Origin: Chitinophagaceae bacterium
GTDB taxonomy: Bacteria; Bacteroidota; Bacteroidia; Chitinophagales; Chitinophagaceae
Reading direction: 5' to 3'
Assembly: GCA_023957125.1 (NCBI GenBank)
Contig: JAMLHL010000002.1
Location: 62,001-126,000 of the forward strand
DNA: 64,000 nt
Positions 8,415 to 15,431 of this stretch are shown here, in pieces. The position numbers and the translations under genes are program-made. The notes beneath the pieces are model-generated. The model was given only the letters and a program-made list of their open reading frames with translations, was not told the origin of the DNA and did no database searches. Position 1 is the stretch's first letter, and the number at the start of each line of letters is the position of its first letter.

Positions 8415-11306
8415 TTAATCGTTAAAAAACTGGTTAATCTTGTTATTCAATTTGGTGATGTTGGCTGCAATGTCCTTGCTATCCTCCAAATAGAGGAAAT
8501 CAAAACGCTGATAGCCAAATTTTTCTTTGTTTAGTTTCAAAAACTCAGTCTCCACATAATTTTTCTTTTTCTGAAACACTTTATCCTCTGCATAAACAGA
8601 ACCTTTGGTTTCAATAAGCAGGGCTTTGTGAATTTTATCTTTTGCCGTCCGCTTCACAACCAAAAAGTCGGTGGTGTATTTTCCAACATTTTTCCAATAC
8701 CTGCCTTCTTTGGCAAAACAGTTAATTACAAACTCGGTCAAACCACGTTCACCGTTATAGTAAATCTCCAATTCCTTGTTTTTGAAATCGGCTAACTGCA
8801 AGGCTTTTTGAAGTGTTTCAATTTCAAAACCACTGCTTCCGCTTCCGCCAAAGTTGTATGGTAAATAGTGAAAAGAATGATTTTTAGATTTTACTGGCAG
8901 TGAGTAATCTTTATCTGCTTTGAAGCTTTCATAGGTAGGAACCATATTTCCCAAGCCTTGCTGCTCCAATGTGTTCTTTACAAGTTGATACGCTTTTTCG
9001 ATTTCAGCAGTATCAATGCTTACGCTTGCATTGGATTTATCAAGTTCCAGAATTTTCAATGTGTCTGCTTCATTCGGATAAAGCCTTGCGTTCTTCTCTA
9101 CCTCTGTCAATCGTTCTGCAATCAATAATTCGGCTTGCTTAGGAATTACTTCTGTATCGGTTTGTAAATCCCGTTTGATGCTGAAAGCCAAGCGGATTTT
9201 TGATTGAATGGTGTGCAGGTCGTATAATTCATTGAAAAAATGCTGACCATTTTTTTCATAAGAAACGGTTTCAAATATTTCGTTCAGTTCGCTATCATAT
9301 TGATGCAACAATTCTTCTGAAATCAAACCGAAACTTTCTCTTGAAATTTCAAAAAGCCATTGATTGAAATTGGCAAATGCAATTCCTGTTTCATTGATAA
9401 CATCAATTTCTCCTGTGTCAATGTTGGCAATGTCGCTGGTTGTTATCAGGGCAGATGCTTTGAAATTGTGAATGTTTTTAAGCAAAGCTTTTAGTTTAGC
9501 TTTTGTATTCGGTGTTTCTTCTTCATCAATTGCCTGATAGGTTACTTTCATTTGATAGAAATCCACTTTCGGCAATTGCAAAAAGTCCATTCGGGAATGT
9601 CTGTCAATGGTCTCAGGTTTTCCAGTTCGCTTAGTGCTGTTCAGTTCTTCAATGCTTGTGTTTTGCTCCTGTTTCAGTTGTTTGTTCAGCGTATCAGCAT
9701 TGTCTTTGTTCAGCCAAATCAAAGCGGTTTCTTCTTTGTCCTTGTCCACTTGGCGTAAACACCTGCAAGAAGTCTGTAAGACCATATTTTGAGGGCTGTC
9801 GCCCTTTTGAGAAAGTATTACGCCTGTTAAACTTGGGCAATCCCAACCTTCTTTTCCAACCTGAACTAAAAGAATGTAACGCTTCTTTGAGATTGGTAAA
9901 TCCAATGAACGAAACTCTAACTCGCTTCCTTCGGGTTGTGGATGTGCTTTGTTTCCTTTGTGAAAGCGTAAAATTTCATTGGGATTTATTTTCAATTCAC
10001 CTGTAAGGAACGGATAAACTTCTTCCTCTAATACTTCAATATTGCTGCAATAGATAGCGACTTTTGCAATAGTTCCGTTTTCGTAAACCTTGTTTTTGTA
10101 TTGGTTGTCGAAATCCTCAATGCCTTGTTTAATAATTTGGAAACGGTCAAGGTTTTGCCCGATTTTTACTGTTGGTGTTTTTAGAAATTTCCTAATTGCT
10201 GTTACAAGCGGATAGTAATAAACTGTATTGGTGATTTGAGAGAATTTAAACTCATAATCGTCTGCTTTGATTTTTTCAGCACTTTGCAAATAAGGTGTTC
10301 CCGAAAAACCTAAAACGGTTGTGATATTTCCTTTGCTGTGCCAGTAATTAACTGCTTGCCTTAATTTGATGTCGTCTGTTGCTGCGTGGTGAACTTCATC
10401 TATGAGGATGGATAAATTCGGGATTTGACCGAATAATCGTTTCAGGTCGTTTGTTGTGTCTTTTTCTTCTTCGTCTAATTCAAGTTCTGTTTGTGCATTG
10501 AATTTGAAACTTTCCAAAATCACTTTTTCAGCGTTCACTACAAACACTTGCCCGAATGGATTAGGCAAACAAGCATTTACTTTTTGAGCATTCGGGTTTC
10601 TTGCCTTGTTACTTTTCTTTGCTGTTTTCTGCTCGTCCAAAACTTCAAACTTCAACAATTTTTTCAGGTTGCTTGCTGATGGTTCGGGCAATACCCAAGA
10701 AGGGTCAAAGTTTTCAATCGTTTTTAAACTCGGAACAATGGAAGATTTCAAGCCCGAGGGAATAAGCACTAAAAAATTATGTGCAAATGCCTTGTTTTCG
10801 GGTTCGTTGTCGGCAAAATACAAGTCAAGATAAATGAAAGCAGCCATCAGGAAGGTTTTACCTGCTCCCATCGGCAAGCTCATTAAATAGTCGGCATAGT
10901 TTACATTGTAAAAAATGCTTTTAATGATGGTGTCATAATCTAACGAAGCGGGATTTGCTTTGATTAGTTTTTCCAGTTCAGGGATATATGTTCCGTTACC
11001 GTTTTTCTGTCTTGCAAAGTCAAAGAGTGCAAAAGCATTTTTATTTTGAGTTAAATACTCTCTTGCAATTTGGTTGATGTCAAGTTTTGCAAGGTCAGTT
11101 CCGTTGGTGAAAAAGCCCTCTGAAAAAAGTTGCCAAAGCGGTTTGTTTTGTCCTTGAATTTTCAGGAACAAATAAGTTTCAATTGCTTCAATTTGCGTAT
11201 CACGCAAATGTCCCTTGTCACGGATATATTTAACTAAATCACGAATGGTGCAGTCGTCAGACTGCAACCATTCGTTTTTCTTTTGTTGTATGATATAGTG
11301 AAGCAT
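8415..11306 (-). CDS. Type III restriction enzyme Res subunit
   Basis: The ATP-dependent restriction subunit, 963 residues, a normal length for type III Res. Superfamily 2 helicase motifs are visible: MGAGKT (146–151), DEVHH (303–307), FSGTPYL (334–340) and QTSCRCLRQ (motif VI). Near the C-terminus TDFLVVKR…LLIETKG fits a PD-(D/E)XK nuclease core. It should cut DNA that lacks methylation at the site recognised by Mod. The start codon at 11306 shares one base with the stop of the upstream HTH gene (TAATG), so translation is coupled. No frameshift or lost motif is evident. Confidence 0.92.
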   Translation of the reverse strand: MLHYIIQQKKNEWLQSDDCTIRDLVKYIRDKGHLRDTQIEAIETYLFLKIQGQNKPLWQLFSEGFFTNGTDLAKLDINQIAREYLTQNKNAFALFDFARQKNGNGTYIPELEKLIKANPASLDYDTIIKSIFYNVNYADYLMSLPMGAGKTFLMAAFIYLDLYFADNEPENKAFAHNFLVLIPSGLKSSIVPSLKTIENFDPSWVLPEPSASNLKKLLKFEVLDEQKTAKKSNKARNPNAQKVNACLPNPFGQVFVVNAEKVILESFKFNAQTELELDEEEKDTTNDLKRLFGQIPNLSILIDEVHHAATDDIKLRQAVNYWHSKGNITTVLGFSGTPYLQSAEKIKADDYEFKFSQITNTVYYYPLVTAIRKFLKTPTVKIGQNLDRFQIIKQGIEDFDNQYKNKVYENGTIAKVAIYCSNIEVLEEEVYPFLTGELKINPNEILRFHKGNKAHPQPEGSELEFRSLDLPISKKRYILLVQVGKEGWDCPSLTGVILSQKGDSPQNMVLQTSCRCLRQVDKDKEETALIWLNKDNADTLNKQLKQEQNTSIEELNSTKRTGKPETIDRHSRMDFLQLPKVDFYQMKVTYQAIDEEETPNTKAKLKALLKNIHNFKASALITTSDIANIDTGEIDVINETGIAFANFNQWLFEISRESFGLISEELLHQYDSELNEIFETVSYEKNGQHFFNELYDLHTIQSKIRLAFSIKRDLQTDTEVIPKQAELLIAERLTEVEKNARLYPNEADTLKILELDKSNASVSIDTAEIEKAYQLVKNTLEQQGLGNMVPTYESFKADKDYSLPVKSKNHSFHYLPYNFGGSGSSGFEIETLQKALQLADFKNKELEIYYNGERGLTEFVINCFAKEGRYWKNVGKYTTDFLVVKRTAKDKIHKALLIETKGSVYAEDKVFQKKKNYVETEFLKLNKEKFGYQRFDFLYLEDSKDIAANITKLNNKINQFFND

Positions 11307-11599
11307 TACTTTTTCTTGTATTTAATTTTCTGTTCCGCTGCTTTCAGCACTTTGTCAGCCAAATTTTCGTCTTGTAAGTCATAAGCAACTTTGTCACTCA
11401 GCCACGCAACCAAAAGTTCTTCCTTGTCCAGTTTGTAGAATTTGGCAAACTTCAAAACCTGTTCTTTGGTCGGCTTCCTGTCGCCACGTTCAAACTTGCT
11501 GATAATAGCTTGGTCAATTTCCATTTCGGCAGCTACCTGTCGAAGGAACAATCCTTTTTCTTCTCTTGCTTTTCTGATTATGTCACCGAAGCTATTCAT
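11306..11599 (-). CDS. XRE-type controller of the defence operon
   Basis: A 97-residue DNA-binding protein with a helix-turn-helix (LRQVAAEMEIDQAIISKFERG) near residues 20–42. It is the first gene of the operon and abuts Res, a place like that of the controller (C) proteins of R-M systems. Such proteins first repress and later balance methyltransferase and nuclease expression. A perfect 7-7-7 inverted repeat lies 13 bp upstream of its ATG and is the obvious binding site, which supports autoregulation. The basic KIKYKKK tail ends the protein. Confidence 0.88.
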   Translation of the reverse strand: MNSFGDIIRKAREEKGLFLRQVAAEMEIDQAIISKFERGDRKPTKEQVLKFAKFYKLDKEELLVAWLSDKVAYDLQDENLADKVLKAAEQKIKYKKK

Positions 11600-11612
11600 A
11601 AGACAATATGTG

Positions 11613-11633
11613 TTTTGACAAAACTGGTCAAAA
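11613..11633. promoter_or_regulatory. Operator of the defence operon
   Basis: TTTTGAC (11613–11619) and GTCAAAA (11627–11633) form a perfect inverted repeat around a 7-base spacer, directly upstream of the HTH gene start at 11599. Position and symmetry suggest a dimeric operator for the HTH protein, overlapping the operon promoter. No exact TAnnTTTG box was found downstream of it, so the promoter itself is not assigned. Confidence 0.6.
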
Positions 11634-11675
11634 GTAAGTATTATTTTCCGATTGTCCGTCCGTGCGTTGGCAAAA

Positions 11676-11740
11676 ATTTAGCTCTTTTGGTTTTGCGAAG
11701 GGTCGGGCTTGTGTGTCGGGCAAAACCAAATGTGCTAAAT
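11676..11740. repeat. Right conserved hairpin (loop GGCTTGTGTGTCGG)
   Basis: Bases 11676–11696 and 11720–11740 pair over 21 positions with two T·T mismatches in the same CTCTTT/TGTG box as in the left element. The 23-nt loop contains the same GGCTTGTGTGTCGG. The apical stem is GGTTTTGC/GCAAAACC here and GGCAAGC/GCTTGCC at the left, so stem bases change in pairs while loop and mismatch box stay. It lies upstream of the operon promoter. Confidence 0.7.
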
Positions 11741-11751
11741 GTGCGGCTGGT

Positions 11752-11793
11752 AAGAAAAAATTAAAAATGCGGGTGGGCAAAAATTTTAAAAAC
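11752..11793 (+). repeat. Right AT-rich inverted arm of the defence island
   Basis: Plus-strand AAGAAAAAATTAAAAAT, 10 nt, then AAAAATTTTAAAAAC. Both blocks are identical to the left arm at 2942–2986 read on the other strand. The pair encloses 2942–11793. Confidence 0.65.
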
Positions 11794-12064
11794 ATTCGGG
11801 TCGGCTTTGAGTGTCGGCTCGTTGGTCTGTGTCAAGTTGTTAAAGAACTGTCCAGTTAAAAGTCCGCTTAATTGTCAGGTTGCAAAGTCTCCGTTTTTCA
11901 GTCGTCACTGTCAGGGTTGCTCAGTCTTTTTACGCTTGCCTGTAACTCCCCGATTTCTGCTCTCCTACCGACTGTAAACGTTTCTAAACGCTTATAGTCG
12001 TTTGCAAATCAACAGCTAAGACAAACTACAAGTTTTACAGAAAAATTTAATATAATTGTACTGG

Positions 12065-12170
12065 GTGTATTTACAATTGTCGCGCTTGTCGATGCGGGCG
12101 GCGGAGACACCGCCCACGGCTGGCTGCCCCGGTTGGTGTCCTCACCAACCGGTGACAATTATATATACAC
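12065..12170. repeat. Branched palindromic (REP-like) element
   Basis: Outer arms 12065–12081 and 12154–12170 are inverted copies matching at 15 of 17 positions. They enclose two hairpins: GGGCGG/CCGCCC (12096–12101 with 12110–12115) and a perfect 10-bp stem CCGGTTGGTG/CACCAACCGG with loop TCCT (12129–12152). The whole 106 bp can fold as a three-way junction. It is GC-rich inside an AT-rich region, like a REP or miniature mobile element. Confidence 0.6.
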
Positions 12171-12296
12171 CGTCATTAACTAATTCATTTTCAATAAATT
12201 AAAATGGTGTATTCTGCTTTGTTGCACCTGAGTGCAGGGGGAATTTTAAATGCGCCCATTAAAGTTCTGGCCGGTTCAGGGATACTTCTCCCAATG

Positions 12297-12356
12297 GATA
12301 AAAGTCGAAAGTATAAGCGCTAAGTTGATGGGACGTGGCGAATAAACAAACACAAT
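12297..12356 (+). repeat. 60-bp perfect direct repeat, copy A
   Basis: Identical over all 60 bases to 14002–14061, starting gataaaagtcg and ending aaacaaacacaat. The base before and the base after differ between copies. Copies A and B are 1,705 bp apart and flank the small ORF and the repeat-containing outer-membrane protein gene. Confidence 0.9.
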
Positions 12357-12592
12357 GTCCCGGCTAAACACAAGACCGGTGGGAGATGTTATAGTGAAGG
12401 AGATGGGTTGGTTGTTGGTTTACGTTGCGCCGAGATCCCCATCTAAGCAATAGTTCAGAGCCATGCGACCTCGTGAGGAGATTTTCCGCTATCTCCCCAT
12501 TCACACCATTTCCTGACTGCGAAAAATCCGAAGGGTTAAAAGGAGACGAATAAGCAATTCATTAAACAAGGTTTATGGATAAATAAATCTTT

Positions 12593-12724
12593 ATGACACC
12601 CTATACATCAATATATTTAGCGGGTATAATACTACAGCTTTTTATCCTGCGTTTATTAATTATCGGGTTCGATGGATTTGTGAAGGCCTTAAATCTACAT
12701 TATAAAGATACACACAATGAGTAG
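12593..12724 (+). CDS. Possible 43-residue membrane peptide
   Basis: An open frame of 43 codons from ATG 12593 to TAG 12722–12724. The product would have one hydrophobic helix (about residues 8–30, YLAGIILQLFILRLLIIG) and a polar tail. Its end overlaps the start of the outer-membrane protein gene by 8 bp, which suggests coupled translation. No homologue is recognised, and an ORF of this size can arise by chance. The in-phase hydrophobic run and the overlap are the only support. Confidence 0.35.
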   Translation: MTPYTSIYLAGIILQLFILRLLIIGFDGFVKALNLHYKDTHNE

Positions 12725-13955
12725 GGTTGCATTATTAATTACAGGAACATTTTTGATTATGTCCGCGAATTTGCTTGCACAAACGGAAAAACAATCCAAG
12801 CCAAAGAGTGGGAATAATAAAAAAGAACCAGTCAAAAATGTAGTTTCAACCGCACAGGACTTCAACACCACCAGAAGCAACAGACAAAACAGCAATTACA
12901 ACGCTGGGATCGCAACCGATACGGGTAATAGCAATCCTGCTAACGCCGACAGTGTTCCAAAACGGCAGGAAGCGCAGGACTTCAATACCACCAGAAGCAA
13001 TAGACAAAACAGCAATTACAACGCTGGGATCGCAACCGATACGGGGAATAACAATCCTGCTAACGCCGACAGTGTTCCAAAACGGCAGGAAGCGCAGGAC
13101 TTCAATACCACCAGAAGCAACAGACAAAACAGCAATTACAACGCTGGGATCGCAACCGGTACGGGGAATAGCAATCCTGCTAACGCCGATAGTGTTCCAA
13201 AACGGCAGGAAGCGCAGGACTTCAATACCACCAGAAGCAATAGACAAAACAGCAATTACAACGCTGGGATCATAACCAATCCCGGAAATAACAATTGCAT
13301 CGAATTTAATATAGATGCCGGCTTAAGCGAAGGCAGGAATGTTCATGCGGGAAGTGGGTTTCGTGCAGCAGTTGAATTAACAAAAAGTATAACCCAAAAC
13401 ATTCGTGTTTCTGCCGGGGTAACCTATTACTCACTAAAATTATCTTACGATAGTTCGCCTGACTTGCCGAAATATTATGTTGAAAATATGGAAAATAGCG
13501 TTGGCTCTCCAAGATGGAGTCTTATCACCTTAAACGCAGGTCCGGTCATCCGCTTTGGAAAAAGCAAACTATATGCAGATCTCTATGGAAAAGTTGGTGT
13601 TTCCTTTATAAAAATTCCTAAACAGATTGTAGGCATAACCGGACGTTCAGGCAAGGTGGATGACGAAACTGGCGTTGCAAAATTTTCTGGAAACAAGACT
13701 GCGCCGTCGCTCCAAACAGGAATTCATATTAGCTATGCCATAAGTCGAAATACGAGTGTTTTTATACACCCCCAGTTTTTCACAACACTTGGCAGTAGCG
13801 CTTCCTATCTGGAAAAAGATGCAACCAAAGCTCTTGTGGACGGCAAGACTTTTGATTACAAGACTTTTATGGCACTACCATTTGAGAAAAAAACAACGTC
13901 CTTACAGGCAATAGCTATTGGTGCCGGGGTAAAGATTTATTTGTGCGGGAAGTAA
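12717..13955 (+). CDS. Outer-membrane protein with 40-residue repeats
   Basis: A 412-residue exported protein. Residues 1–21 form a signal peptide (cleavage probably at LLA|Q). Residues 46 to about 190 are tandem repeats of 40 residues containing AQDFNTTRSNRQNSNYNAGI, rich in Asn and Ser and likely disordered. Residues 195–412 show alternating hydrophobic and polar strands ending in aromatic or small residues (VSAGVTYYSLKL, LYADLYGKVGVSF, IAIGAGVKIYLC), as in an eight-stranded beta-barrel of the OmpA/porin-like type. The repeats could project from the barrel into the periplasm or medium. No specific function can be given. Confidence 0.75.
   Translation: MSRVALLITGTFLIMSANLLAQTEKQSKPKSGNNKKEPVKNVVSTAQDFNTTRSNRQNSNYNAGIATDTGNSNPANADSVPKRQEAQDFNTTRSNRQNSNYNAGIATDTGNNNPANADSVPKRQEAQDFNTTRSNRQNSNYNAGIATGTGNSNPANADSVPKRQEAQDFNTTRSNRQNSNYNAGIITNPGNNNCIEFNIDAGLSEGRNVHAGSGFRAAVELTKSITQNIRVSAGVTYYSLKLSYDSSPDLPKYYVENMENSVGSPRWSLITLNAGPVIRFGKSKLYADLYGKVGVSFIKIPKQIVGITGRSGKVDDETGVAKFSGNKTAPSLQTGIHISYAISRNTSVFIHPQFFTTLGSSASYLEKDATKALVDGKTFDYKTFMALPFEKKTTSLQAIAIGAGVKIYLCGK
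12852..13275 (+). repeat. 120-bp tandem repeat within coding sequence
   Basis: Units start at 12852, 12972, 13092 and 13212 (the last one partial). They are nearly identical at the DNA level, including silent positions, so the array is recent or homogenised. The unit is a multiple of three, so copy-number change keeps the reading frame. Long open frames appear on other frames and the opposite strand here only because the array has no stop codons. Confidence 0.9.
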
Positions 13956-14001
13956 CTTCCAAAACACTACAGTTTTCCCTTCTCCGCGACGTCCCTACAC
14001 A

Positions 14002-14061
14002 GATAAAAGTCGAAAGTATAAGCGCTAAGTTGATGGGACGTGGCGAATAAACAAACACAAT
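14002..14061 (+). repeat. 60-bp perfect direct repeat, copy B
   Basis: Exact copy of 12297–12356. It ends 52 bp before the start of the MFS transporter gene at 14114, so it could also act as a leader or regulatory element for that gene. Confidence 0.9.
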
Positions 14062-14113
14062 TTTGAGATTCTGAGAGGAGAAATATTTACATTTATCTCC
14101 TTAAACCAAACCG

Positions 14114-15343
14114 ATGTCAGATTCAACCGCCGCTTCCGGAAGAAATGTAATCTTTATTATTCTCGTTGCCTCCCTGGGCTATTTTGTGGATATATATGAC
14201 CTGGTGATTTTTTCCATCGTCCGGATCCAGAGTTTCCGGGATATCGGCATACCGGAAGAGGCTATGCGAAGAGGAGGGGAGTATGTGCTGAATATGCAGA
14301 TGGGCGGACTGCTGATCGGTGGTATTATCTGGGGTATCATAGGAGATAAGTTTGGCAGGATCAAGGTGCTGTTTGGCTCCATCCTGTTGTATTCATTCGC
14401 CAATATAGCCAATGCTTTTGTACACAGCCTGCATAGTTATGCCATCATCCGGTTTATAGCAGGGATCGGGCTGGCGGGGGAATTGGGCGCCGGGGTAACG
14501 CTGGTCAGCGAAAGCATGCACAAGGATAAGCGGGGCTACGGCACCATGCTGATCGCCACGGTAGGTGTATTGGGAGCGGTGGCGGCATTTTATGTAGCGG
14601 AGCATTTTGCCTGGCGAAAAGCGTATATGGTAGGCGGTGGCATTGGCATATTATTACTGCTGCTGCGCGTGGGCACTTTTGAATCGGGTATTTACAAAAA
14701 ATCGGTTTCGCCACATATTGCTAAAGGTAAACTGAGCATGTTGTTTACCAACCGGTCCAGGTTCTGGCGTTACGTCTATTGCCTGCTGATCGGCTTGCCC
14801 ATTTGGTTTGTGGTGGGCATATTCGTAACCCAGGCGCCGGAATTTGGCAAGGCGCTCCAGGCGCCCGTTACCCTAAGCGCCGGAAAAGGCATCCTATATA
14901 CCTATATCGGTATCTCCCTCGGCGACCTCCTGGCAGGTTTGCTGGCACAGGTCACCAAATCGAGAAAACTGGCGGTTTTTATATTCCAGGTAGGCATTGT
15001 AGTTAGTTCCGCTTTGTACCTGGGCAGCACCGGCATAACGGAAACGCGATTTCACTGGCTGGCGTTTTTTATGGGGCTGAGTGTGGGCTACTGGGCCACC
15101 TTCGTAACCATTGCTTCCGAACAGTTTGGCACCAACCTCCGGGCAACGGTAACCACCACGGCACCTAATTTTGTACGCGGGGCCCTTATTCCCAGTACTT
15201 TTCTTTTCGAGTTTTTCGTAAAGCGTTCCAATATTATCACCGCCGGCTATATCATGATCCTGGCACTGACGCTGATCGCCGTTTTTGCACTTAGCCGCCT
15301 GCGGGAAAGTTTTAATAAAGACCTCAATTACCTGGAGGAATGA
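14114..15343 (+). CDS. MFS transporter
   Basis: A 12-helix major facilitator superfamily permease of 409 residues. Helix 1 is FIILVASLGYFVDIYDLVIFSI. The loop 2–3 signature is GDKFGRIKVLFGS, and a second GELGAGVTL segment in helix 4 recalls sugar and organic-acid symporters. Helix 11 carries FVRGALIPSTF. The substrate cannot be told from sequence. The gene is convergent with the efflux operon that ends at 15432. The 88-bp gap has no clear terminator hairpin. Confidence 0.85.
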   Translation: MSDSTAASGRNVIFIILVASLGYFVDIYDLVIFSIVRIQSFRDIGIPEEAMRRGGEYVLNMQMGGLLIGGIIWGIIGDKFGRIKVLFGSILLYSFANIANAFVHSLHSYAIIRFIAGIGLAGELGAGVTLVSESMHKDKRGYGTMLIATVGVLGAVAAFYVAEHFAWRKAYMVGGGIGILLLLLRVGTFESGIYKKSVSPHIAKGKLSMLFTNRSRFWRYVYCLLIGLPIWFVVGIFVTQAPEFGKALQAPVTLSAGKGILYTYIGISLGDLLAGLLAQVTKSRKLAVFIFQVGIVVSSALYLGSTGITETRFHWLAFFMGLSVGYWATFVTIASEQFGTNLRATVTTTAPNFVRGALIPSTFLFEFFVKRSNIITAGYIMILALTLIAVFALSRLRESFNKDLNYLEE

Positions 15344-15431
15344 AACAAGCAGGGGAGCATCTGCGGTGTTGAACTCCGGCGGGAAAGTGATGGGTTGTCA
15401 GGTTTCGCCTATCCCTCAACTTTAGTTCCGG

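Larger units (their letters stand above)
11794..12592. other. Non-coding stretch with palindromic elements
   Basis: No protein-coding gene is seen. The stretch contains the branched palindrome at 12065–12170 and the first 60-bp repeat at 12297–12356. It also has two further potential hairpins: AGATGGG near 12401 with CCCATCT near 12440, and GGAGAT/ATCTCC at about 12476–12497. The density of self-complementary sequence could mean a structured RNA leader for the genes at 12593 and 12717, or remains of mobile elements. Confidence 0.5.

Noticed and set aside
1250..12000. Classical integron
   Set aside because: No integrase gene and no attI/attC consensus ends are visible; only attC-like shape is claimed.
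12846..13275. Long open frames on the other strand and phase of the 120-bp repeat
   Set aside because: The array simply lacks stop codons in several frames; only the plus-strand frame has a signal peptide and a following domain.
12852..13275. CRISPR-like array
   Set aside because: Units are contiguous 120-bp copies without unique spacers and lie in a coding frame.
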